Positions 44,096-52,861 of a stretch of DNA of 64,000 nt are shown one piece after another (position 1 is the stretch's first letter; each line of letters starts with the position of its first letter). Below the pieces are notes generated by a model. That model saw only the letters and a program-made list of their open reading frames with translations, was not told where the DNA came from and made no database searches. Origin of the DNA: Bdellovibrionota bacterium (GTDB taxonomy: Bacteria > Bdellovibrionota > Bdellovibrionia > Bdellovibrionales > JAEYZS01); contig JAZKEU010000001.1 in assembly GCA_040386775.1 (NCBI GenBank), positions 1-64,000 of the forward strand, read 5' to 3'. The translations under genes and the position numbers were made by a program.

Positions 44096-44782
44096 ATGAA
44101 AAGAATATTACTTATCAGCGAAGATTTTAACGAGATGACATTTCTTGAAACTTTGCTAAAAAAGTTAGGTTTCGATACTCTAGGTATTCAAAATCCATCG
44201 GTCGCACAAGAAAAGGCGATGACGATGAATCCAGAAATGTTAATTTTATCTGATTTCATTAAAGGACAATCTACTCATCAACTCCTAGAGGCGATGGTTG
44301 GTTATCGTCCCAACATGTTTGTTATTCTAATGAAGAGCGATGTGGGATCAAAAACTGAACACGTAGGTGAGTTTGTAAACAAGACCATAAAATCTCCAGT
44401 AGATCCTGTAGACTTCATTCAAAGTGTTGCAGAAGTTGCAAAGTTAAATGTCGACCTCCTGCTTGAGAAATTTTATAAACTGGGATTATTCAAAGGTATT
44501 CAAGGAACAGAAGCTTTCAAGGTGAGTGGTAAAGTCAAAAATACTCCTGACACCCAGTACATAAAAAATCTCAAAGGAATGGCTCACGAAAAAGGTGCCG
44601 CAGAAAGAAAGAAAAGATATGCAGCTCAAGTGAGCTCTCTTGGTGAACCTAAGGCCACAAATGTAGATCATAAAGTTGCACTGAAAGAAGCTCAAGAATT
44701 CCGTTCGCGCTTGCAAGACCCTGAAATAATAAAAATAGACGAACAAAGACAAAATTTCGTTCGCGCACTATTTAAAAAATAA
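44096..44782 (+). CDS. Receiver-domain-like protein
   Basis: About 228 residues from ATG 44096. The N-terminal 110 residues have the response-regulator fold: ILLISEDFNEMTFLETLLKK, MLILSDFIKG with a candidate Asp, and the Lys-Ser-Pro loop VNKTIKSPVDP. The C-terminal half is highly charged with no effector domain seen. GGAGGGG lies 24 bases before this ATG, with a four-codon frame between them that overlaps the start (ATGA), perhaps a coupling leader. It converges with the receiver-J-domain gene, which also bears a receiver. Confidence 0.65.
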   Translation: MKRILLISEDFNEMTFLETLLKKLGFDTLGIQNPSVAQEKAMTMNPEMLILSDFIKGQSTHQLLEAMVGYRPNMFVILMKSDVGSKTEHVGEFVNKTIKSPVDPVDFIQSVAEVAKLNVDLLLEKFYKLGLFKGIQGTEAFKVSGKVKNTPDTQYIKNLKGMAHEKGAAERKKRYAAQVSSLGEPKATNVDHKVALKEAQEFRSRLQDPEIIKIDEQRQNFVRALFKK

Positions 44783-44800
44783 GTTCAGTCGTCTTCTTAA

Positions 44801-46732
44801 TTATTTCTTTTTCTTGCTGAATAGCATTCCGACTACGTCTTTTAAATCGGCATTCATGAAGTCCACGGGTTTTGAAGACTTTTTTTGCAGAGTGATAATG
44901 TGCAATTCTCTTTGGGCTTCTATAAAGCTCGGTGTGAGGGAAAGAGCGTGTTTTACCGTTTTTTCAGCACTGTCCAAATCGCCAATTTGTCTTAAGTAAA
45001 GACCTTTTACAAAGTAGTAAGTAGAGTTGTGGCGATCTTCTGGAGGAATACGATTAAGATCTGCTTCCAGGCCTTTAAAGTAGGTTTCAATGTTGGAAGT
45101 TGGGGCCACTAATAATTTTGACCACAAGAAATGCAGCTTTAAATCCGAAGTAGGAGGTCTTAGGCTCATTGCTTTTTCAAACAACTGAAGAGCCTTTGCC
45201 GCCTGGTTGGCTTTTAAGAATGAGCGGCCCTCTTCGAATAATGATTCTGATTCTAAGATTTTTTCGGCAAAACCTTTTTCAAGTTCTTTCAAGTAAGTGG
45301 CGCGCCGGTTGTCGTCACTTAGAATTTCATTGGCTTTAGAGATTTTCGAGAAGATATACGAAGTGAGTTCCTTTGTTTCTTTTGGAGCGTCAGCAGAGAC
45401 TTTGTCTGGATGGAATAACTTTGAAAGTTCATAGTAAGATCTCTTGATCTCTTTAGATTTTGCCTTATCGCTTAACCCCAAGATTTCAAAATGATTTTGA
45501 TGATCCATTTCACGTCTCAACTTTACTAAACGATCGAGGTGAGACTTATGATCTTGGGGTTTACCTTGTTTATCAAAATAAATAAATTCTTGAGTAATGA
45601 GCAAGTGAACAGCCGAATACACATCATCTTCTGAGTATTTTCTCTGGTCTACGATCTGTTGAATTGTCACACCTTGGATAAGTTCTTGCGCAAACTTGGG
45701 CATTCTATTCAGTGGCGGCAGGGTATGCATGGGAGAGATATCCGCGTAGAGTGATCCTCTCATAATTTTCTTATCAATAAAAGACAGATAGAAAGTTTTT
45801 AACCAAGAAAGTGAAATTTTAGAATTCACCCAGTCACTCACGAATCTTTGGAGAACAGGCAGATCCATAGGAAGTTCTTCTTGGCCGACCGCTTGCTCGA
45901 AAATCTCCATATCATAAGAGGTATTCTTAATCAGGTAACCTAAGCGAATACCCAATTGTTCTACGTTGACGAGGTCAATCACATGGGGACTCACAAGGTT
46001 TGAGTCCACTAATCTTTCACCGATTCTTTTGGTATTTTTTTGTTGGAGCACAAGTTCAAGTTCTTCAAGGCTCACATAGTTTTTATCAACCAATAAAGCT
46101 CCGAAGAATGATTTAGGGTCATCCACTTCGGCCTTGATCACGTGGCCTGCGCGTAGAGTAACTTGTGCATCTTTGGTGTCAGGGTTCTTGAATTTTAGGA
46201 TCCCTGAAAATTGTGTACGAGATAAATAACTTAAAATTCTTGGAACTTCATAAGAATGAACACTTTGTGAAGTCTTAAGAGCATTTATTCTTTGAGCAGA
46301 AGTCAATTGAGGTGTGCAAAGTGCCTCGATGAAAGGCTCATGTGCCTCTGTCAATTGATCGGCAAACCTATCTTTAATTGCAGATACAATATGAGCTGGG
46401 ATCACTGGTTTTTTTAAAAAATGTTGAGACTTGGTTTGAAGCAATACATCTTTTACTGAAGACTTTTCTAAAATTAAGCTCACAAAAATAAATAGACATT
46501 CGTGATTCGAAGCCGTTTGAATGGATGTCACTAAGTTAGCGAGAGAAGTTTTTTGAGTTAAGCATTCGATAATGAAAACGTCGTACTTTCTCATCTTCAA
46601 GTTGGAAAGTATTTGTTCGTGATCTGCGAACGCAGAAACGGTATAGCCTTCTTTTTCAAGAAGTTCTTTTGTCGCGCCTCTAAAAGTGGCATCGATATCA
46701 AGCACGGCTATATTTATATCTCTTTTTTCCAT
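44801..46732 (-). CDS. Receiver - DUF4388-like - J-domain - TPR protein
   Basis: 643 residues with an unusual order. Residues 1-120 are a receiver-like domain (INIAVLDIDATFRGATKELL, YDVFIIE, FLKKPVIP), in which the usual phospho-Asp position reads IIE, so it may not be phosphorylated. Residues 165-390 match the DUF4388/PatA-type region (FSGILKFKNPDTKDAQVTLR). About 415-485 is a J domain with the HPD tripeptide (LSKLFHPDKV), able to stimulate Hsp70. About 495-610 is TPR-like. Such proteins are typical of deltaproteobacterial-type signalling. Targets are unknown. Confidence 0.85.
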   Translation of the reverse strand: MEKRDINIAVLDIDATFRGATKELLEKEGYTVSAFADHEQILSNLKMRKYDVFIIECLTQKTSLANLVTSIQTASNHECLFIFVSLILEKSSVKDVLLQTKSQHFLKKPVIPAHIVSAIKDRFADQLTEAHEPFIEALCTPQLTSAQRINALKTSQSVHSYEVPRILSYLSRTQFSGILKFKNPDTKDAQVTLRAGHVIKAEVDDPKSFFGALLVDKNYVSLEELELVLQQKNTKRIGERLVDSNLVSPHVIDLVNVEQLGIRLGYLIKNTSYDMEIFEQAVGQEELPMDLPVLQRFVSDWVNSKISLSWLKTFYLSFIDKKIMRGSLYADISPMHTLPPLNRMPKFAQELIQGVTIQQIVDQRKYSEDDVYSAVHLLITQEFIYFDKQGKPQDHKSHLDRLVKLRREMDHQNHFEILGLSDKAKSKEIKRSYYELSKLFHPDKVSADAPKETKELTSYIFSKISKANEILSDDNRRATYLKELEKGFAEKILESESLFEEGRSFLKANQAAKALQLFEKAMSLRPPTSDLKLHFLWSKLLVAPTSNIETYFKGLEADLNRIPPEDRHNSTYYFVKGLYLRQIGDLDSAEKTVKHALSLTPSFIEAQRELHIITLQKKSSKPVDFMNADLKDVVGMLFSKKKK

Positions 46733-46831
46733 TATTTTTTTAACCTTCGCCTACGATAACTATCGGTAATATTTGGGATAATTTTTAAAGAAATCGAAGA
46801 TTTAATTGTCTAGATTATAGCGCTTTTGGGG

Positions 46832-46860
46832 TTGACGGCAGCGGGGTTGAATCTCATATT
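46832..46860 (+). promoter_or_regulatory. Candidate sigma70 promoter for trxA
   Basis: TTGACG (46832-46837), 17-base spacer, CATATT (46855-46860), 76 bases before the trxA start. The -10 is only a partial match. Confidence 0.4.
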
Positions 46861-46935
46861 GAGAAGGTGCACAACCAATGTGTGCTTAGATTATATAAGC
46901 CTGAGTAATAACAGGTGTATGCTTAAGGAGATGAA

Positions 46936-47262
46936 ATGGGTCAATTTACAAAACCAATCACAGACGCAAGTTTTGAAGCAGATGTATTAAAAGCAAACAT
47001 TCCAGTATTAGTAGATTTCTGGGCAGAATGGTGTGGTCCATGTCAGGCCTTAGGTCCTAAGTTAGAAGAAGTTGCTCAGGCCCTTGGTCCTAAAGCAATG
47101 ATCGTAAAATTGAATGTGGATGAAAATCCAGAGACGGCAGCAAAGTACGGTGTAAGAGGAATTCCCACAATGATTCTTTTCAAAGGCGGACAAGACGTCG
47201 ACCAAATCGTTGGCAACGTCCCAAAAGAAACAATCTCTGCATTAATGAATAAATACCTTTAA
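46936..47262 (+). CDS. trxA: Thioredoxin
   Basis: 108 residues, the normal length. Active site WCGPC in VDFWAEWCGPCQAL, the cis-Pro in RGIPTMILF, and the final LMNKYL helix. It reduces cytoplasmic disulfides and could supply electrons to Msr enzymes. The ribosome-binding site AAGGAGATGAA precedes the ATG. It ends one base from the convergent small exported gene, so no separate terminator is seen. Confidence 0.97.
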   Translation: MGQFTKPITDASFEADVLKANIPVLVDFWAEWCGPCQALGPKLEEVAQALGPKAMIVKLNVDENPETAAKYGVRGIPTMILFKGGQDVDQIVGNVPKETISALMNKYL

Positions 47263-47263
47263 T

Positions 47264-47689
47264 TTATTTTGCAAGAACACACGTCATTTCTTCTACGACG
47301 TGATTGTTCACAAGATAGTTTTTTCCGCTGTATTTATTGATGTTTAAAATAAGTTTATCTTTTCCACCTTCAGCTTCAACGATAAGCAGTCCCGCTTCAT
47401 GCTCTCCGCCGAGAAGGCTGTCAGCGATGGCTTGTTTAATGACTAGCGCTTCATAGTTAGGATCGGTTGTTGGAATTGTTGATCCATAAGATATGGCTTT
47501 TGTAATGGAGTAAGTTTGTCCACCTTCATCGCTATCATATGAAGTTCGAAGAACAGTCTTTCCATTTTCTAATGTCAATACATCAACATAAGTTCCATGA
47601 TGTTCGCCGGAACAATTTGCAATAGTAATTTCTTTAGCATTAGCCTGGAATGATAACAGTGTCAGTGTGGTAACAAAAAATAACTTCAT
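47264..47689 (-). CDS. Small exported protein, unknown function
   Basis: About 141 residues from ATG 47689, which follows AAAGGGGAA; an ATG at 47746 lacks a site. Signal peptide MKLFFVTTLTLLSFQANA, then a beta-rich domain with Cys near both ends (IANCSGEHHG, EEMTCVLAK). The layout (short signal, about 120 residues, terminal Cys pair) parallels the gene at 17093. Function unknown. Confidence 0.6.
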   Translation of the reverse strand: MKLFFVTTLTLLSFQANAKEITIANCSGEHHGTYVDVLTLENGKTVLRTSYDSDEGGQTYSITKAISYGSTIPTTDPNYEALVIKQAIADSLLGGEHEAGLLIVEAEGGKDKLILNINKYSGKNYLVNNHVVEEMTCVLAK

Positions 47690-47757
47690 AAGATTCCCCT
47701 TTGTTGAAGAAGTGATATGGGGACCTGGATTTTCAGTCAATAGCAAAGTTCAAATTA

Positions 47758-48135
47758 TTAGAATTCAACATTATAGCAATAGCCTTCGTCGAAGGCCAAT
47801 TTGACGTAGGTTTGAGGATATTGTCCGTGGACTGACTTTAAATCCGATTTATTTGAAATCATTGAAGGAAAATAAACATTTTTATCAGTGAGCTTAACAA
47901 AGTGGTACATTGCCATCAAACGGTCACAGCCCTCAGCCATATCTGTACAGCTCACTGCTTCGATGGTGCAAACACCAAGTTCATCAGTAGAGGCTTTACT
48001 TAAAAGCGCTTCAGGGCTTAATGCCTTTAGCTTGTTATATTCTTGTTGGGAAATTGTAGGTTTTTCTGTATTAGTTTCATCTTCTTTGCCACATGAAACT
48101 AAAAATAAAGCTAAAGTTAAAATCAAAATTTTCAT
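47758..48135 (-). CDS. Small lipoprotein, unknown function
   Basis: About 125 residues. Lipobox LVSC after MKILILTLALF. The mature part has four further Cys (GVCTIEAVSC, EGCDR, GYCYN). Start ATG 48135 is favoured because GAGAGG abuts the ATG at 48141 but is six bases from the second. No family recognised. Confidence 0.6.
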   Translation of the reverse strand: MKILILTLALFLVSCGKEDETNTEKPTISQQEYNKLKALSPEALLSKASTDELGVCTIEAVSCTDMAEGCDRLMAMYHFVKLTDKNVYFPSMISNKSDLKSVHGQYPQTYVKLAFDEGYCYNVEF

Positions 48136-48214
48136 CGACATCCTCTCTTGAAAATTGAATTAACTCTAGGATAATAGTTCGCAGTTTTGAGTCAATAGTA
48201 TAAATGAAAGATGC

Positions 48215-49330
48215 TTAGAAGATGTATCTTCTCATGGCTACGCTAGAGATAATTCCTAAACATAAAAATGCAGTTATCATCCCAGATCCACCATAGGATA
48301 GAATTGGAAGGGGAATACCCACAATAGGCAGTATTCCAATCACCATCCCGATATTCACAAACATATGCCAGAATAAGAGGGAGAGACACCCTATAACTAA
48401 TAACGCTCCAAATTTATCCCTGGCTTGGGTTGCGATTTTAATTCCGATCAGAATGAGAATGATAAAAAGAGTAAGGACTGTAAAGCTTCCGATAAATCCA
48501 TGTTCTTCAGAAAGAACACTATAAATAAAGTCCGTGTGACGCTCTGGTAAGAAATCGAGTTGAGACTGTGTTCCTTTTCGAAAACCCTTTCCTAAGAATT
48601 TTCCGCTACCGACAGCAATTTTGGACTGAATGCTGTTGTAACCAGCACCCCTTGGATCACGAGTGGGATCTATAAATGTCAATACGCGATTTTTTTGGTA
48701 TTCTTTGAGGCCAAAATTATAAGCCAATGGTAAAATGAGAATGAATCCAATGATCGCCGAAATTAAAATTCTCTTCTTGATACCCACAAACAAAAGCATA
48801 GAAACGCTTACAGATGCTAGCATCATCGAGGTTCCAAGATCGGGTTGAATTACCGTTAGCATAAAGGGCACTGCTGTTAAAACAATTGGCAGTGCAAGCT
48901 TTCTCATTCCAAGACCCAAAGATGTATTTCTCTCAGCAAGAATTTTTGCAAGCAGAATCACAAGCATAAGCTTCATGGTTTCAGAAGGCTGGTATTTAAA
49001 GAATCCAAAATCAATCCAACGTTGAGCTCCTAAAGCCACGTTACCAAAAAGTTCCACGACGACCAGGAACAGAAGATTTATAACGTAAAGTCCATAAGCA
49101 AGCTTCGTGAGAATTTTGTAATCCAATACCGTCATAACTAGAAAAAGTCCCCAACCAAATAAAATCCAAAAAACTTGCATTGTAAACAGTCTATGTACGC
49201 CAACAGTTTCAGGATCGTGAGTGGCGCTATAAAGATTGATCAACCCGATAATATTCAGTGCAATGATCACGAATACGAGATTGAAATCTATCTTCTTTAG
49301 GAATGTCCGTTCTTCAACTTGAAGTTCCAT
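48215..49330 (-). CDS. rodA: Peptidoglycan glycosyltransferase RodA
   Basis: 371 residues, about ten membrane helices, SEDS family. Markers: LINLYSATHDP at the start, VIQPDLGTSMMLA, and the catalytic-region PERHTDFIYSVLSEEHGFIG, then ILPIVGIPLPILSYGGSGM. It polymerises glycan strands for cell elongation with PBP2. It overlaps the PBP2 stop by one base (TGATG). Together with mreCD it forms the elongasome operon. Confidence 0.95.
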   Translation of the reverse strand: MELQVEERTFLKKIDFNLVFVIIALNIIGLINLYSATHDPETVGVHRLFTMQVFWILFGWGLFLVMTVLDYKILTKLAYGLYVINLLFLVVVELFGNVALGAQRWIDFGFFKYQPSETMKLMLVILLAKILAERNTSLGLGMRKLALPIVLTAVPFMLTVIQPDLGTSMMLASVSVSMLLFVGIKKRILISAIIGFILILPLAYNFGLKEYQKNRVLTFIDPTRDPRGAGYNSIQSKIAVGSGKFLGKGFRKGTQSQLDFLPERHTDFIYSVLSEEHGFIGSFTVLTLFIILILIGIKIATQARDKFGALLVIGCLSLLFWHMFVNIGMVIGILPIVGIPLPILSYGGSGMITAFLCLGIISSVAMRRYIF

Positions 49331-51339
49331 CAGTCCGGTACCTCATCCGCAGGTGGCTTGGGCGGAGTCACAGCAGCAGGTGCTGCAGTCTTGGGCCCTT
49401 TAGCATTTTTTGCGGCTTCTATTTTTTCTGGGTGATATTTTTGCATATAAGATTCAATAATATCTCTTGCGATGGGACCTGCGCCACCAGAACCTGAGCA
49501 AGCATGCTCTGCAAGAACAGCAACCACGATGTCTGGATCATCACTTGGTGCGTAGGCTACGAACCAACCGTGATGGCGTTGTTTGATAGGGCGAGATTTA
49601 CAATCTGCAAAAACTTGATCGGCGGTGAGTGAGAAGAGTTGAACGGTTCCAGTTTTACCAGAGATTGGAACTCCTGGAACTTTTAGCCATTTCGCGGTAC
49701 CGCGAGCACCGTTACCCACCATCCATAAACCTTCGCGAACAAGTTTATAGTTCTCGGCAGTCACTTGAAGGCCATTAGTGTTGATTCCGGCAACTGGATC
49801 GAATTTTAATTCTGGTTGAAGCTCTTTTAAAACTTTTCCATCGATATCTAAAATCTTTTTAACAAAATGCGGTTGATATGCAGGACCGTTGTTTGCAAAA
49901 CTTGAGAAGGCTTGAGCAAGTTGCATTCCAGTCGTAAGCAAAAATCCTTGGCCAATGGCATTGGATAGGTTTTCGCCCGGTTGCCATTCTTCACCAAAAG
50001 TTTTCTTTTTCCACTCTGTACTTGGAACAAGTCCGGGAACCTCATTTACGAGATTAATTCCAGTTTTTTTACCAAGCCCTAGTGCTCTTGCGTAGCTAGC
50101 AAGCTTATCAATTCCAAGTGCCAATCCCATTTTATAAAAGAATACATCGCAAGATTGTTCAAGCGCCTGTGTCACATTCACATAACCGTGACCGTGTTTT
50201 GCGTGACAGTGATAATTTCTGCGACCAAATTTATAAAAGCCTGGGCAGAACACTGTAGAATTTTTTGTAATCAGCTTTTCTGAGAGAGCGGCAAGGGCTG
50301 TGATCGCCTTGAATGTAGATCCAGGAGGGTAGTGATCTTGAATTACTTTATTTCTGAGAGGTTTGAATGGATCATTCACAAGTACTGACCACATCTTTGA
50401 TGAAATCCCTTTTGAGAATTCAGTGGGATCAAAAGATGGAGCATTTACCCACGCTACGATTTCACCATTTTTAGGATTCATCGCAACGGCACCACCAATC
50501 TTTGCCTGGTTGATAAACGAATTGTAAGCTGCTTGCTGAACATCCTTATCAATCGTGAGCATGAGAGTGTGACCAGGAACTGGTTCTTTTGATAAGCTCA
50601 CTTCCCCAATAAATTCTGGAACCCCAAGGGCTGTGATCTCTCTCCCTCTTGCGTCCACTTGGATAAAGTCCTGTCCACTTTCTCCGCGAAGTTCTTTATC
50701 GTAAACAATTTCTAAGCCGTTCTTACCAACGATATCGCCTTGCTCGAATTGCTCATCAGGAGCCTTGTTTTTATTTAAACGTGGAAGTTCTTCCTTAGAA
50801 ATTTCCCCTACATAACCGTACATTTGAGCGCCAGTGTCCTTCATCAGATAAGTTCTCTGAATCGACATAGCGATATCAAGACCTGGATGATTGATTCTCA
50901 ATCGATCAAGTCTTGCCACCTCATCACGCGCAAGGTTGGTTTTGATAAGGACTGGTCTGAATGGACCATTCTTTTTCTTTTCGGTATTCACAAGGTGCGT
51001 AATTTTCTCTTTTGGAATACCTAGGATATCCCCAATTTCTTTTGCCGTCTTATCCAGCTCAATAGCGTACTGAGGAGTGATGGTCACTTCAAAACCTGGG
51101 AAGTTATCCACCAAGATTTGTCCATTACGATCGATGATCATACCTCTCGGAGCCTGAATTTTTTTAATTTTAAATCTGTTTCTCTCAGAAAAAAGTCTTA
51201 GTTCTTCACCTTGAAAAATTTGAAGGAACCAGAGTCTTAAAATAAAAATAATAAAAGTAAATGCAATAAGTGCATAAATATATTTAAACCTAGGCAAAAA
51301 CTCTTTCGCCTCTTCGGGATCATTGAGGTATTCGCTCAT
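49330..51339 (-). CDS. mrdA: Penicillin-binding protein 2
   Basis: 669 residues, single membrane anchor (IYALIAFTFIIFILRLWFLQ), dimerisation domain and transpeptidase domain. Catalytic motifs: SxxK in PPGSTFKAITAL, SxN region EQSCDVFFYK, and KTG in VPISGKTGTVQ. It crosslinks peptidoglycan made by RodA. The tail is Ala/Pro/Lys-rich (AAPAAVTPPKPPADEVPD). It overlaps mreD by four bases. Confidence 0.95.
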   Translation of the reverse strand: MSEYLNDPEEAKEFLPRFKYIYALIAFTFIIFILRLWFLQIFQGEELRLFSERNRFKIKKIQAPRGMIIDRNGQILVDNFPGFEVTITPQYAIELDKTAKEIGDILGIPKEKITHLVNTEKKKNGPFRPVLIKTNLARDEVARLDRLRINHPGLDIAMSIQRTYLMKDTGAQMYGYVGEISKEELPRLNKNKAPDEQFEQGDIVGKNGLEIVYDKELRGESGQDFIQVDARGREITALGVPEFIGEVSLSKEPVPGHTLMLTIDKDVQQAAYNSFINQAKIGGAVAMNPKNGEIVAWVNAPSFDPTEFSKGISSKMWSVLVNDPFKPLRNKVIQDHYPPGSTFKAITALAALSEKLITKNSTVFCPGFYKFGRRNYHCHAKHGHGYVNVTQALEQSCDVFFYKMGLALGIDKLASYARALGLGKKTGINLVNEVPGLVPSTEWKKKTFGEEWQPGENLSNAIGQGFLLTTGMQLAQAFSSFANNGPAYQPHFVKKILDIDGKVLKELQPELKFDPVAGINTNGLQVTAENYKLVREGLWMVGNGARGTAKWLKVPGVPISGKTGTVQLFSLTADQVFADCKSRPIKQRHHGWFVAYAPSDDPDIVVAVLAEHACSGSGGAGPIARDIIESYMQKYHPEKIEAAKNAKGPKTAAPAAVTPPKPPADEVPD

Positions 51340-51869
51340 AAAAAGCTACCTCCCTCAGAATCAATAGTTTCTTCAATTGGCGTAATGCGCTTGATTAAAC
51401 TGTAAAGGAACGGACTGATAACAAAAGCCAGAATACTTTGAATAAACCAGGTGAGAACTTGCGATAAAGATGTGGGTTGGGTTTCAAATACCCAAGCAAA
51501 AATAAACATCAGGATATGAAATACTAAAACAGACGATGCATACATCACGGAATAATAAAATTGCCCTGGTACAAAGACTCTATTTCTTACGGCTAGAACT
51601 AAGAAGAAGAGAAAAGTTTGCGCAAGAAGCAAGTATCCCAGAGGTTGCATTGTCAAAAGATAAAGACAAAGACTTGGAATATACACAATAAGTAGAGATT
51701 CAACAGGTGTGCGGTATAGAAATACGAACACAACGACAGAAAGCCAAATTTGAGGATTAGGAATAGGTGAAAACACTCTAGGCCATAGAGACGTCTCTAA
51801 CGTTGCAAAAAGCACAACTAATAAGAGATTGAATACAATGTGAAAACTGCGCTTATCCCGTTCGGTCAT
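51336..51869 (-). CDS. mreD: Rod shape-determining protein MreD
   Basis: 177 residues, five to six membrane helices (LLLVVLFATLETSLWPRVF; IWLSVVVFVFLYRTP; LLAQTFLFFLVLAV...). MreD is poorly conserved; the call rests on its size, topology and place between mreC and mrdA. One base separates it from the mreC stop, and it overlaps mrdA by four. Confidence 0.88.
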   Translation of the reverse strand: MTERDKRSFHIVFNLLLVVLFATLETSLWPRVFSPIPNPQIWLSVVVFVFLYRTPVESLLIVYIPSLCLYLLTMQPLGYLLLAQTFLFFLVLAVRNRVFVPGQFYYSVMYASSVLVFHILMFIFAWVFETQPTSLSQVLTWFIQSILAFVISPFLYSLIKRITPIEETIDSEGGSFL

Positions 51870-51870
51870 C

Positions 51871-52734
51871 TTAATCCTTGATGCTCATCTCTTTAATTTT
51901 TTCTTGCACTTCAACTTTGTCGTTTGCTTTGATTACAACAAAGACAGCTTCGCTATCAAAAGTAGAAACCAAGGGTTCGACTTGCACCTCTTGAGTGATG
52001 CCATAATCTTTTTTATCGACTCTTGTTACTTTCCCAATTGGAAACCCTTTTGGAAAGATATGGTCAAGGCCCGTCGTAAGAACAATGTCACCAACTTGAA
52101 CGTCATCTGTTCTTTGCAAATATTTGAGTCTGCACACGCTCGGAGAAACACCCTCAAGGATTCCTCTCGAACGAGATCTGTCGATCACAGCATCGATATC
52201 CGAGTAACGATCGGTGAGAGTTAAAATTTGCGAAAAATCTTTTTCCGTATTCAGTACAGAGCCCACAACTCCAACTGGAGTGATAACTGCTTGTCCTGGA
52301 ACAACTCCATCATCAGAACCTTTATCAATAAAGAGGGTAGAGTGTTGGCCAAGGATATCATGACCGATAACTCTTGCCGTTAATAATGTGTGAGGAGATT
52401 CTTTTTTAAACTCGAGAAGACTTGTGAGACGATCATTTTCGCTTTTGATTTCTTTGAACTGACTGAGATTTGCTTCGAGTTCATTGAGTTTTTCTTTAAG
52501 CAACCTGTTATCCTTGCGAATGTCTACTAAGTTCAAATACAAGCTTGTTGTATCTCTTACACCTAAACTGAAATTTGTAAAAATATTTTGTAAGAAAGAA
52601 GATGTGATGAATACAGGCTTTAGAAACCAAGCGAGTTGTTCTTCTTTGCGCTTAACGTTAATGGCAACGAGCGGAATTGCGACCAACACGATAACTATAA
52701 TCAATTTTTTAAAATCAAACGGGAAGATATTCAT
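51871..52734 (-). CDS. mreC: Rod shape-determining protein MreC
   Basis: About 287 residues. Membrane helix (FKKLIIVIVLVAIPLVAIN), coiled coil (LLKEKLNELEANLSQFKEIK), then the beta-rich MreC domain (ARVIGHDILGQHSTLFIDKG; GVVPGQAVITPVGVVGSV). ATG 52734 is chosen because AGAGGT lies upstream; a frame to 52842 starts earlier but has no site. It is the first gene of the operon, and mreB, normally just before it, is not here. Confidence 0.9.
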   Translation of the reverse strand: MNIFPFDFKKLIIVIVLVAIPLVAINVKRKEEQLAWFLKPVFITSSFLQNIFTNFSLGVRDTTSLYLNLVDIRKDNRLLKEKLNELEANLSQFKEIKSENDRLTSLLEFKKESPHTLLTARVIGHDILGQHSTLFIDKGSDDGVVPGQAVITPVGVVGSVLNTEKDFSQILTLTDRYSDIDAVIDRSRSRGILEGVSPSVCRLKYLQRTDDVQVGDIVLTTGLDHIFPKGFPIGKVTRVDKKDYGITQEVQVEPLVSTFDSEAVFVVIKANDKVEVQEKIKEMSIKD

Positions 52735-52861
52735 AGTTGCTTTGACCTCTATATGAATAAAGTTATCAAACCTCTTTGAAGATTCCAATAAACTACTTGA
52801 AAATTTTAAAGAAAATTGCGGATAATGACGTTTCAAGACCAAAGCACTCTAGGAGACTATA

